Shown piece after piece: positions 41,740 to 49,833 of a stretch of 51,756 nucleotides of DNA (its first letter is position 1; every line of letters begins with the position of its first letter). Source of the DNA: Spirochaetales bacterium (GTDB lineage Bacteria; Spirochaetota; Spirochaetia; Treponematales; Treponemataceae). A program made the position numbers and the translations under genes. The notes under the pieces are model-generated. The model was not told the DNA's origin and did no database searches. It was given only the letters and a program-made list of their open reading frames with translations. Location of the stretch: positions 1 through 51,756 of the forward strand of contig QKAR01000096.1 in the NCBI GenBank assembly GCA_003246335.1, in the 5' to 3' direction.

Positions 41740-43253
41740 TGCTCGACCTCCTTTCGTTTCATGACGTAGAGCTGAAGTCCGGTGATCGCGAAAATGACGA
41801 CGAAAAGGAGCATCGCCTTCGCGGTCGCCAGGCCCGCCTGCTTGCGGGCAAACGCGTCGAAGAAAATGTCGAGCACGAGGGGGACGGTGCCGTACGTGTA
41901 GCCCGAGCCGCTCGTCATCGCGTAAATGAGGTCAAAGCACTTGAGCGCGTTCGCTATCGTCAGGAATAACGATATGGTGATCGCCGGCACGAGCAGGGGC
42001 AAGGTGACCTGGACGAAGCGCTGCCATCCGCCGGCCCCGTCGATTTTCGCGGCCTCGACGATTTCCGTCGGTACGTTCTGGAGCCCCGCGAGGTACACGA
42101 TCATGTAATAACCGGCGCCCTGCCACACGGCGACGAGGACGATGAGCCACGGCGTTTTCGCGGGGTCGCTCAGCCAGCGGTCGATGCCCGTCAGCGTCGG
42201 GAAGAGCTGGAAGAAAAGCATTTTCCAAATGAGAGCGACGATAACCATCGAAAGGACGTTCGGGAGGAAGAACACCGAGCGCAGGGCTTTTTGGCCGCGT
42301 ATGCCGGAATCGAGGGCGAGGGCGAGCAAGAAGGCGACGAGGTTTATCCCGACGACCGAGAATACCGCGAAGAAAACCGTGAAGCCGATGACGCCGAGGT
42401 CGAAGCCCCGATCGTTCCATTTCGAGGCGAGAAGGCGCTTAAGGTCGCCGAGGGCGAAAAGCCCGTCCGCGCCGGACCTGACTGATTCGGCGCTTTCGGC
42501 GGAGACCGCGTGGGCGGAAAGGAAAGCCGCTACCGAGGAGTCTTTCGCGGATGCGTCGCCGGAAAGGGCCGCCTCGTTAAGAGCGGCGACGAAAGCGTCT
42601 ACGTCGATCGAGGGAATTTCCCCGGTCGCGTCAACCTCGGGAATGAGCCACACTTTATCCTCGATCGTGAATTGATCGCACTCGTCGCGCAGGGAGAACG
42701 AATCGCCTTCGTCGGCGTAGCAGGCGTCGAACAAGGCGCGCTCTTCCGCGTCGAGCCGGGACAGCAACGTGCGCTCCAAGCCGTCTTTCGCGATCGCGCT
42801 GGGTAAATCCGAATCTGGATTATAGTACGAACGCGAATACGCGCGCGGATAGAACGTGTCGGCGACGTGGCCCGAAAGGATATCGGCGTAATTTTTCAGG
42901 CCAATGAATCGGTTTTTTTCCGGTGCCCATCCTGCTCGGGACAGTATGGCCTCGACGCGCTGGCGCGTACCGCCCGAAATTGAGGCCCGCGCGTAATCGC
43001 CGTCCTCGTTTTTTGAATATATGGAAAGGAGAAAATCGCGGTCCGGGGCCTTCCCCACTTTTGACAGAATTTCCCGCTCAAAGGCGCCGCCCTCCATGGA
43101 TATGGGCGAACGCGGCGTCAGGCCATCCCAATTCGTGAGCGAAATATACACGCCGTTCAGGAATGGGTAAATGAAAAAAACCGTATACAGAACGAGACAC
43201 GGCAACAGAAATAAAACGAAGTGCACTGACTTTAGGGACTTCGACTCGACCAT
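41736..43253 (-). CDS. Sugar ABC transporter permease (MalF type) with ~200-residue extracytoplasmic insertion
   Basis: 505 residues against ~290-310 for the family. Helix 1 (~13-33) and the early motif (NGVYISLTNWDGL) are normal. The expected RFIGLKNYADIL follows only at ~115, and helix 2 is delayed until ~288. The C-half is ordinary, with EAA motif EIVEAAKIDGAGGWQRFVQVTLPLLVPAITISL. The extra ~240 residues are acidic and Ser/Ala-rich, are predicted to lie outside the membrane, and show no motif I know. E. coli MalF also has a periplasmic P2 loop, but this one does not look like it by eye. GAGGAG precedes the ATG at 43253. Confidence 0.9.
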   Translation of the reverse strand: MVESKSLKSVHFVLFLLPCLVLYTVFFIYPFLNGVYISLTNWDGLTPRSPISMEGGAFEREILSKVGKAPDRDFLLSIYSKNEDGDYARASISGGTRQRVEAILSRAGWAPEKNRFIGLKNYADILSGHVADTFYPRAYSRSYYNPDSDLPSAIAKDGLERTLLSRLDAEERALFDACYADEGDSFSLRDECDQFTIEDKVWLIPEVDATGEIPSIDVDAFVAALNEAALSGDASAKDSSVAAFLSAHAVSAESAESVRSGADGLFALGDLKRLLASKWNDRGFDLGVIGFTVFFAVFSVVGINLVAFLLALALDSGIRGQKALRSVFFLPNVLSMVIVALIWKMLFFQLFPTLTGIDRWLSDPAKTPWLIVLVAVWQGAGYYMIVYLAGLQNVPTEIVEAAKIDGAGGWQRFVQVTLPLLVPAITISLFLTIANALKCFDLIYAMTSGSGYTYGTVPLVLDIFFDAFARKQAGLATAKAMLLFVVIFAITGLQLYVMKRKEVEQ

Positions 43254-43309
43254 CGCTCAACTCCTCACAATGCCGGCCGCCGCTCCGGCTCGGCCGTCGC
43301 GGCGACGCT

Positions 43310-43346
43310 AAAAAAAGGCCGCGCTCGTCGCAAGCGCGGCGCGGCC
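43310..43346 (-). terminator. Intercistronic terminator between the solute-binding and permease genes
   Basis: Minus-strand GGCCGCGC / GCGCGGCC arms (43346-43339 and 43324-43317) are followed by a seven-T run. It should reduce read-through so that binding protein is made in excess over permeases. Confidence 0.8.
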
Positions 43347-43371
43347 CGTCCGTACAAACGGATTGAGTGAA

Positions 43372-44613
43372 TTACTTCTTAACGGCAGCGGCCCACGTCG
43401 TATCAACGTACTTGACGACGGAAGGCGCGTCCATTTTCTTGAACATATACTGCTGGGCGCCGTTCTTGCACGCGTCCTCGAACGCGGTCGTCGGATACGA
43501 GGAGAACGCCCACGGATACGCGCCGTTCTTGGAAACGGAGGCGAGCAGGTCCTGATAGGGCTGCTTCATGCTCGAAAGGTTCGCGCCCTTGAAGGCCGGC
43601 ACGAGCTTATAGTCCTCAATCCAGATTTTCTGGGCTTCGGGAGTCGAAAGCCAATCGAGGAAGGCGAGAGCCGCGGTCTGCTTATCTTTCGAGGACTGGG
43701 CGGAAACGCCGAAGCAGGAGTCGATATCCGCGTAGAGCTTGTTGAGCTTCGCGTTGTTAAACACGGGATACGGGATGAACCCGCAGTCGAGCTTCGGGTT
43801 CGTGCCGATCGCCGCGCCGTAAGACCAGAGGCCCTGAACCATCATCGCGGCCTCGCCCTTCGCGAAGGCGGCCTGCTGCTCGTTCCAGCCCCACTCGGAG
43901 GCCTTGGGATCCATGTTGTCGCGATAGAAATCGAGCGCGGCGAACAGTTTTTTCGTGTCGACGACGCCATAAGAAGTTTTACCCGCGTCCATGTCGGCCT
44001 TGAATTTCGCTACGTCGATCTTATTCTCGCCGACGAGCAGGGAAGTGTGAATGAGGGTGATAAAGTGACCGGCCGACCAGTTCTCGGCGAGAAGTCCGGC
44101 GAAGGGAGTCACGCCGTTTTTCTTGAGGGTCGCGCAGGCGCGCTCAAGCTCGCGGGCGGTCGTCGGGGCTTTCACGCCGTATTTCGCGAAAATCTCCTTG
44201 TTGTAGATGATACCGATACCGGCGTAGTCCATCGGAAGCGCGTACTGCTTGCCGTTGTAAGATACCGCGGGTTTCGCGCTATCGAGAACTTTTCCCATTA
44301 CCGGTTGTTTGCTCAGATCGAGGACGTAGCCTTTCTCGGCGTATTCCCATACGCGAGCGTAGGTCTGCATCTGCAAAATGTCGGGAAGCTTACCCTGTGC
44401 GGCGCGCGCGGCCATCGTCGCGTCGGCGTCGTTCGGAACGATCAACAGGGAAATTTTCACGCCCGTCTTCGCCGTGTAGGTCTCGACGAGTTTTTTCAGG
44501 CCTTCCTGATTTTCCTGTTTGTAGTAATACATTTCAAGCTCGACCGGGGCCGCGAAGGCCATCGATCCCGCAACCAGCAGGGCGCAAGCGATCGCCCCAA
44601 TAATTTTTTTCAT
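43372..44613 (-). CDS. Extracellular solute-binding protein, family 1 (sugar ABC importer)
   Basis: 413 residues from ATG 44613; a second ATG at 44616 is closer than usual to AAGGAGG. The signal peptide MKKIIGAIACALLVAGSMAFAA lacks a lipobox Cys, so it should be a free periplasmic protein. The mature part has the family 1 pattern: YYYKQENQEGLKKLVETYTAKTGVKI at the start, YALPMDYAGIGIIYNKEIFAKYG, AFAKGEAAMMVQGLW and AFLDWLSTPEAQKIW. It delivers an oligosaccharide or other sugar to the two permeases; the exact sugar is unknown. It is the first gene of the LacI-regulated operon. Confidence 0.94.
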   Translation of the reverse strand: MKKIIGAIACALLVAGSMAFAAPVELEMYYYKQENQEGLKKLVETYTAKTGVKISLLIVPNDADATMAARAAQGKLPDILQMQTYARVWEYAEKGYVLDLSKQPVMGKVLDSAKPAVSYNGKQYALPMDYAGIGIIYNKEIFAKYGVKAPTTARELERACATLKKNGVTPFAGLLAENWSAGHFITLIHTSLLVGENKIDVAKFKADMDAGKTSYGVVDTKKLFAALDFYRDNMDPKASEWGWNEQQAAFAKGEAAMMVQGLWSYGAAIGTNPKLDCGFIPYPVFNNAKLNKLYADIDSCFGVSAQSSKDKQTAALAFLDWLSTPEAQKIWIEDYKLVPAFKGANLSSMKQPYQDLLASVSKNGAYPWAFSSYPTTAFEDACKNGAQQYMFKKMDAPSVVKYVDTTWAAAVKK

Positions 44614-44641
44614 CATTTCCTCCTTAACGAACAATCCAACC

Positions 44642-44698
44642 TAAATCGGTTTAGTAAACCGATTTACCTATCATTAAACCGGTTTAACTATTTGTCAA
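44642..44698 (-). promoter_or_regulatory. Promoter with two palindromic LacI-family operators before the sugar ABC operon
   Basis: Minus-strand promoter: TTGACA (44698-44693), a 17-base spacer, and AATGAT (44675-44670). Operator A is perfect, 12-base arms TAAATCGGTTTA and TAAACCGATTTA around one base (44642-44666), at the predicted transcription start. Operator B is a perfect 14-base palindrome, TTAAACCGGTTTAA (44674-44687), inside the -35/-10 spacer. Both share the AAACCG half-site. Repression by occlusion is expected when the LacI-type protein binds both. Confidence 0.88.
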
Positions 44699-44731
44699 GA
44701 AAAAAATGCGCTTTTATCGGAATTTAAAAAA

Positions 44732-46240
44732 TTAGGAACGAGGAATCCAGCGACCGCCGGAAAGCGCGAGCCCGTATTCCGACGAAAGAAGGCGCGTAAG
44801 CCCTTCGTGAATGACGGCGGATACGCGACCAACCGGCGTTTCGGGTTCGTCCGGGGGAAAACTCGTCACGATCGTTTCCATGAGCATTTTGGCGGCGATA
44901 AAACGCCGCGATTTTTCGACCGCGAAAAAAAGCGGGTCGTCGAGCAAGCCGATGATTTCCCACGTAATTTGCTCGGCCTGGGCGTATTTGCCCGCGTCCT
45001 TGTCCTGATCGGTCACTCGCAGCGGGAGGCGGTAGGGGATCGACGGAAGCCGCGCGACGAGCTTTTCTAAGTCGAATAGGCCGATGCCGCAGTTGAACAG
45101 CACCGGCTTTCCAGCGGCCTCAAAATCGAGCACGTCCTGCGAGCTGATCGCGGGCCCGATATCGGCGCACGAAAGCTTTCCCGCGCGGTCGGCGACTAAA
45201 ATGCCGCCTTTCACGTCGATCGGCGTGCGGTAGGATTCCTCGAAGGCGGCGTCCTTTCCGGACAGGGCAAAAATGGCAAGCGACACCGGGTCCACGGTAT
45301 AGCCCATGTTGTCGATATTGCCGAGCCAGACGTAGCGGATGCCCTGAGCGAGCATTTTTCGGTATACGGGCGCGAGAATCTCAAAGTTTTGCCCGTGACC
45401 GCCCGGCATGGCGATGCCGGTGTCGGCCTTTCCGTACGCGCGGTCGAAAACGCGGCGCGGCATTCCCTCGGCCGAATGGGTGATGGCCGCCATCATCGAC
45501 TGCGATTCCGTGAAAACCTCAAGGGGCGGGGAACCGAGGGCGTCGCAGAGGTCGCGGAGGGCCGGTTCCCTCGCGTAGTCGCGAAGCGCCGACTGAATCG
45601 GGCCGTCGGTATGGACGCTCGTCATCTGATAGGCCGGCAAAATAACGCTGGGCAAGGGGCCGACCATTTCGCGATAGAGACGCTTATGCTCGAGCAGCAT
45701 CCGCAGCTTTAAGAGCAAAAACGTGAAGCCGGGCGTCCCGTCGGGATTTAAGTATGCGGGCGTGATGCCCTTGGGCTTGCCTCGGCAGGTTTCGGCGAGC
45801 GGATCGAAAAGAGCTCGACGCGCGTCAAAAAGCGTCGCGTCGAGCGAACGGTTTTTTTTAACGTCGGCGTAGCTCGAGGCCGAACCGCCGTTCAGCACGC
45901 CGTACGCGGCTTTCGGGTAGAGATGCACGCCGATGCGCTTTAAGGCGGCCTCGTCGAAAACGAACGCTCCGCACTCCTCGCGCGCGACGGTTTCAGGCGC
46001 GAACGGAAGGCCGAGCGCGCTGAACCGCTCTGGGGCCCGGTCGCTCGATAGCGAATAGGAGACCGGCCCACGGCGATCTATAATAGAAGGATTATTGATA
46101 TCGGGAACGGTGGACGGCTCGATGCCGACGGAATTTTCGAATTTACCGGCGTTTAAATCGTCAAGGAGCCGAACCATGCGTTCAAGGTCTACTCCCTCTG
46201 CCGTGAGTTGGGCCGCAAGCGCGGGTGAAATGTCGGTCAT
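44732..46240 (-). CDS. UDPGP-family nucleotidyltransferase (UTP--sugar-1-phosphate uridylyltransferase-like)
   Basis: 502 residues. The fold is of the UDP-glucose/UDP-GlcNAc pyrophosphorylase family: a nucleotide-binding loop LNGGSASSYADVKKN, LPAYQMTS, FTESQSMMA, MPGGHGQNFE, WLGNIDNMGYTVDPVSLAIF and VKGGILVADRAGK. The loop deviates from the usual L-A-G-G-x-G-T-R-L-G, since the Gly-Thr-Arg is replaced by Ala-Ser-Ser, so substrate or activity could differ. The ATG at 46240 has no Shine-Dalgarno at normal distance (GAGGAG is 17 bases away). A partial ACCGGTTTT element like the LacI sites lies in its promoter, which would tie it to the sugar operon. Confidence 0.8.
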   Translation of the reverse strand: MTDISPALAAQLTAEGVDLERMVRLLDDLNAGKFENSVGIEPSTVPDINNPSIIDRRGPVSYSLSSDRAPERFSALGLPFAPETVAREECGAFVFDEAALKRIGVHLYPKAAYGVLNGGSASSYADVKKNRSLDATLFDARRALFDPLAETCRGKPKGITPAYLNPDGTPGFTFLLLKLRMLLEHKRLYREMVGPLPSVILPAYQMTSVHTDGPIQSALRDYAREPALRDLCDALGSPPLEVFTESQSMMAAITHSAEGMPRRVFDRAYGKADTGIAMPGGHGQNFEILAPVYRKMLAQGIRYVWLGNIDNMGYTVDPVSLAIFALSGKDAAFEESYRTPIDVKGGILVADRAGKLSCADIGPAISSQDVLDFEAAGKPVLFNCGIGLFDLEKLVARLPSIPYRLPLRVTDQDKDAGKYAQAEQITWEIIGLLDDPLFFAVEKSRRFIAAKMLMETIVTSFPPDEPETPVGRVSAVIHEGLTRLLSSEYGLALSGGRWIPRS

Positions 46241-46279
46241 ACGGTAGGTTTACAACACTCCTCAAGCGAATCTAGCCGT

Positions 46280-46308
46280 AATCTTACCGGTTTTGGGGAA
46301 TAAGTCAA
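46280..46308 (-). promoter_or_regulatory. Candidate promoter of the UDPGP-family gene with a partial LacI-like half-site
   Basis: Minus-strand TTGACT (46308-46303), 17, AAGATT (46285-46280). The spacer holds AAAACCGGTAAG, sharing AAACCGGT with operator B of the sugar operon but with poor symmetry. Confidence 0.45.
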
Positions 46309-46359
46309 CATTTAGGCCAAAATCGCCCGCGCGATCGAAAATAGTCGCGGAGGTACGGC

Positions 46360-47955
46360 ATGGAGATCGTCAGCTTCGCGCAGTTCGGCTATGAAGGAGC
46401 CATCGTCAAGGTCGAGGCCGACTTACGACGGGGAATTCCCTCAGTCGCGATCGTCGGCTTGCCCGACGGCGCGGTGCGCGAGGCGCGCGATCGCATGCGC
46501 GCGGCTATCGTGAACTCGGGGTTCGATTTTCCCCGCGAGAGGATTTTAATCAACTTAAGCCCGGCGGGTCTCAAAAAAGAGGGAAGCGCATTCGATTTAC
46601 CGATCGCCCTCGCCGTACTCCACGCGGCAGAAAGCGCCGCCGGCGCGGCAATGACGGAAGCAGGGATTCACGCGCCGTCGGTGATGGTTTTAGGGGAGCT
46701 TGAGCTTTCCGGCATCGTTCGACCCGTACGCGGCATTCTCCCCGCCGTCACGGGCGGAATCGACAACGGCGTACGACTGTTCATCGTGCCGGAGTCGAAC
46801 CGCGCGGAGGCGGAAATTATCGCCGGCGCGCGAATTATGGGCGTCTCGACGCTCGCCGAGGCGGCCTTGCGCCTGCGCGCCCTAAGTTCGGGGGAAATAG
46901 ACGGGCCGACTCCCGGCCGCGAGCCGCCCCCGAGGGAAATGACGCGAGAAATCGTTTGGTCGCCGATCCCCGATAACGGCAGATACGAAGACGTCAAAGG
47001 ACAACCCCGACTCGTGCGCGCGCTCGAAATCGCGGCGGCCGGCGGCCACCACCTCATCGCGTACGGCCCGCCCGGTTGCGGGAAAACGCTCGCGCTCCGC
47101 CGCTTCCCCTCACTTCTCCCGGACCTCGACACGGAAACGGCGATCGAGGTAACGCGCATACAGGGAATCGCGGGCGCTCGCGAACGGGACGACGAGGGAA
47201 GCGCGTTGGCGAGTAGGCCGCCGTTTCGGGAACCGCACCAGGGCGCGAGCCTAGAGGGCATGACCGGCGGCGGCAGAAACTGCCGACCGGGCGAAATATC
47301 CCTCGCGCACGGCGGCGTTTTATTCCTTGACGAGGCGGCGCTTTTTCGCGCGAGCGTTTTGCAGGCGCTCCGCACGCCGCTTGAAACGGGCTTCGTCACC
47401 GTGAGCAGGGCGCTGAAAAGCGGGACGTTTCCCGCGCGCTTTCAACTTCTGCTCGCGGTCAATCCCTGCCCCTGCGGGAATTTCGGGGCGAAAGACAAAG
47501 TATGTACGTGCCTGCCCGAATCGATTGACCGGTATTGGAAACGGCTCACCGCTCCCCTCCTCGACCGCATCGACCTCCGCGTGCGCGTGGACGAGCCCGA
47601 CCCCGCGGCGATTACCGGACAGGCGGGAACCCGGACGGAGGATATGCGAGCGCGAATCGCGCGAGCGAGGCGCGCGCAAATCGATCGAAGCGGCGACGAC
47701 CATCGATTAAACGCGGTCATCGACTCGGGTCTGCTGGAATCGATGTGCGAGACCGAGACGTCGGCGCGAAAACTACTCGAAGGATACGCGCGGCAAAGGG
47801 GAATTTCCGGAAGGGGGACGCACGGAATACTCAGGACGGCCCGCACGATCGCCGATCTCGCCGGAGAAACGCTCATCAGCGAACGACACGTGCGTGAAGC
47901 GATCGAGTTTCGGTCGTGGGACGGATTAATGCCGGATTTTCTTCTCGGCTCGTAA
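46360..47955 (+). CDS. comM: YifB/ComM-family Mg-chelatase-like AAA+ ATPase
   Basis: 531 residues. The N-terminal Lon-like domain (~1-170) reads YEGAIVKVEADLRRGIPSVAIVGLPDGAVREARDRMRAAI..RERILINLSPAGLKKEGSAFDLPIALA. Walker A is YGPPGCGKTL (236-244), Walker B is GGVLFLDEAALF, CPCGNFGA is a zinc-like patch, and the C-terminal helical domain is SARKLLEGYARQRGISGRGTHGILRTARTIADLAG. ComM of Vibrio and Haemophilus helps branch migration in natural transformation; in non-competent bacteria the role is unclear. GGAGG lies 6 bases before the ATG. The stop abuts the stop of the convergent PHP gene. Confidence 0.92.
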   Translation: MEIVSFAQFGYEGAIVKVEADLRRGIPSVAIVGLPDGAVREARDRMRAAIVNSGFDFPRERILINLSPAGLKKEGSAFDLPIALAVLHAAESAAGAAMTEAGIHAPSVMVLGELELSGIVRPVRGILPAVTGGIDNGVRLFIVPESNRAEAEIIAGARIMGVSTLAEAALRLRALSSGEIDGPTPGREPPPREMTREIVWSPIPDNGRYEDVKGQPRLVRALEIAAAGGHHLIAYGPPGCGKTLALRRFPSLLPDLDTETAIEVTRIQGIAGARERDDEGSALASRPPFREPHQGASLEGMTGGGRNCRPGEISLAHGGVLFLDEAALFRASVLQALRTPLETGFVTVSRALKSGTFPARFQLLLAVNPCPCGNFGAKDKVCTCLPESIDRYWKRLTAPLLDRIDLRVRVDEPDPAAITGQAGTRTEDMRARIARARRAQIDRSGDDHRLNAVIDSGLLESMCETETSARKLLEGYARQRGISGRGTHGILRTARTIADLAGETLISERHVREAIEFRSWDGLMPDFLLGS

Positions 47956-48804
47956 TCACTCCGATCGATCGAGAAGCGGCGCCAGTTCGTCGTGAAAAAA
48001 ACGATCCTCGATCGTTCGGCGCCCGGCGGTTTTCCCGATTTTTCGGTCGGGACGGGCGGCCCCGTGGAAGTCGCTTCCCGCCGTCACGCAAAGATTGAGC
48101 GTGCGCGCAAGGGCCTCAAGCCGCTCGCAATCGACGACGCGCGCGCCGGGATGCCAGGCCTCAAGCCCCGCCACGCCGAGTTCCTTGAAATTCGCGATTA
48201 TGCCGGGAAGCGCGCCCCATGAGGCGTAGAGGGAAAGCGGGTGGGCTAAAATCGGCACGCCGCCTGAGGCGCGAATCGCGGAAACGCCGACGCTCATCGG
48301 AACGCCTTTTTTTTCGAGATAGTAGGGGCGACCGTTCGCGAGATAGCGGTCGAAGGCTTGCTGAATATTTTTCGCGGCCTTCCGCTGAACGAGATATTGG
48401 GCAAAATGGGGTCGTCCGAGCGTTCCGCCCCCGGCGAGGGCGCGAATATCCTCGATATCGGCCGCGATCCCATCCGCGCGCATCTTCTCAATCATGCCCT
48501 GATTCCGCTCTTCACGATCCGCGCGGAGTCGCTCGACCAAATCGAGGAGTTCTGGGTGATTATCGCGCAGACCGAGGCCGAGCAAATGGCATTCGCCCGG
48601 CTTCCACTCAATATCGAGCTCTATGCCCGGAATAAAACGGATTCCCGCGGTCCGCGCGGCGGCTTCCGCCTCGGAGAGCCCGGCGAGCGTGTCGTGATCG
48701 GTAAGCGCAAGCGCGGTCACGCCTTGGGAAGCCGCATGGACGACGAGATCGGCCGGAGTATACGAGCCGTCCGATGCCCGCGAGTGCGTATGGAGATCAA
48801 TCAT
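47956..48804 (-). CDS. PHP-domain phosphatase/phosphoesterase (Rnm/YciV-like 3',5'-nucleoside bisphosphate phosphatase)
   Basis: 282 residues. The PHP motifs are DLHTHSRASDG, ALTDHDTLAG, FIPGIELDIEW, ILAHPLSLY and TAGSDFHGAARP, all intact. The length and final HxG motif match the single-domain YciV/Rnm group that hydrolyses 3',5'-nucleoside bisphosphates and 5' RNA ends. The start at ATG 48804 has no Shine-Dalgarno; an extended -10 (TGC-TAGTAT, 48819-48811) ends 6 bases before it, so it is probably leaderless. It is divergent from the cNMP/TPR gene. Confidence 0.87.
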   Translation of the reverse strand: MIDLHTHSRASDGSYTPADLVVHAASQGVTALALTDHDTLAGLSEAEAAARTAGIRFIPGIELDIEWKPGECHLLGLGLRDNHPELLDLVERLRADREERNQGMIEKMRADGIAADIEDIRALAGGGTLGRPHFAQYLVQRKAAKNIQQAFDRYLANGRPYYLEKKGVPMSVGVSAIRASGGVPILAHPLSLYASWGALPGIIANFKELGVAGLEAWHPGARVVDCERLEALARTLNLCVTAGSDFHGAARPDRKIGKTAGRRTIEDRFFHDELAPLLDRSE

Positions 48805-48810
48805 GCCGGA

Positions 48811-48855
48811 ATACTAGCAGAAAAATAGACGAACCACCACTTCGTGTGGTATAAT
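48811..48855. promoter_or_regulatory. Divergent promoters of the PHP and cNMP/TPR genes
   Basis: Minus: TGC-TAGTAT (48819-48811), ending 6 bases before the PHP ATG. Plus: a weak TAGACG (48826-48831), an 18-base spacer and perfect TATAAT (48850-48855), ~30 bases before the cNMP gene start. An inverted repeat ACCAC/GTGGT (48833-48837, 48846-48850) lies just before the TATAAT. Confidence 0.6.
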
Positions 48856-48885
48856 TCGGCTCAATACTGTTGATAAGGGATAGGT

Positions 48886-49830
48886 ATGCCGAAAGTCATC
48901 CAGTACAAGCCAAATTCAGTCATTTATTTCGCGGGTGACGTGGATGACCGGGTTTTCTTGCTCCAAAAAGGCCGAATCGCGCTTACCTCCACCGATATCG
49001 AAACCTCAAAACAAGTAACCGAATATATCCGAGAAGGTGAATTCTTCGGCGTGAAATCCGCGCTTGGCCACTTTCCCCGAGAGGAAAGCGTCATGGTGCT
49101 TACCGACGCGGTCGTTCTCGCGTTCATGACAGCGGAATTCGAGGCGTTCGCGCAATCGAACACGCGCATCATCATGAAAATGCTCAAGGTGTTCTCGAAC
49201 CAACTGCGGCATATCCATCGGCAAACCGAGTCGATGCTCCATAGCGAGGAACAGACGAATCCCGACGACGGCCTCTTTTCCGTCGCGAGCTGCTTTTTTA
49301 ACTCCCAGCAATATAAGCCGGCGGCGGAAGTCGCCACGCGCTACCTCAGGCTCTATCCGTCGGGTAAGCACTTGCTGGAGATGAGGCAAATCGCCCAAAA
49401 CACCCTCACCGCGAACGAACAGGCGACCGAGCCGCGCCGCGCGGGCGGCCCCGTCGGGAACGACCCGAACATGGCGCTCACGCTCGCCGATGGCCTCGCC
49501 GGACAGGGAAAATGGGACGAAGCCTACAAACAATATCATTCGATCATCGAGGCAGGCGATTCGCCCGCGCTCGGGAAGGCGTACGTCGGCGCAAGCCAAA
49601 GCCTCTACGAGCAGGAAGAATACGTCCGGTGCGTCCAGCTTTTGACCGCCTATATATCGAAGGCGCCGAAATCCCCGCAAATGGGCGAAGTGCTCATGTT
49701 CTTGGGAATGAGCTACTTCAAAATGGAGCAAGTCGACAAAGCGAAGGCTTTCTTCGCGAAGGCGCTCACCATGGCGGGACCGCTCCTCGTTCCCAAAATT
49801 AAAGAACAAATCGCGAAGTGCGGAGGTTGA
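48886..49830 (+). CDS. Cyclic-nucleotide-binding-domain protein fused to TPR repeats
   Basis: 314 residues. The N-terminal cNMP domain (~1-115) reads YKPNSVIYFAGDVDDRVFLLQKGRIALTSTD..EGEFFGVKSALGHFPREESVMVL, whose phosphate cassette is altered (GVKSALGHFPREES). The C-terminal half has TPR-like helices (~125-300), e.g. FSVASCFFNSQQYKPAAEVATRYLRLYP and VLMFLGMSYFKMEQVDKAKAFFAKAL. There is no HTH, so it is not a DNA-binding CRP. It likely senses a ligand and scaffolds a complex. Three bases separate it from the next cNMP gene. AAGGGA lies 5 bases before the ATG. Confidence 0.87.
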   Translation: MPKVIQYKPNSVIYFAGDVDDRVFLLQKGRIALTSTDIETSKQVTEYIREGEFFGVKSALGHFPREESVMVLTDAVVLAFMTAEFEAFAQSNTRIIMKMLKVFSNQLRHIHRQTESMLHSEEQTNPDDGLFSVASCFFNSQQYKPAAEVATRYLRLYPSGKHLLEMRQIAQNTLTANEQATEPRRAGGPVGNDPNMALTLADGLAGQGKWDEAYKQYHSIIEAGDSPALGKAYVGASQSLYEQEEYVRCVQLLTAYISKAPKSPQMGEVLMFLGMSYFKMEQVDKAKAFFAKALTMAGPLLVPKIKEQIAKCGG

Positions 49831-49833
49831 CGG

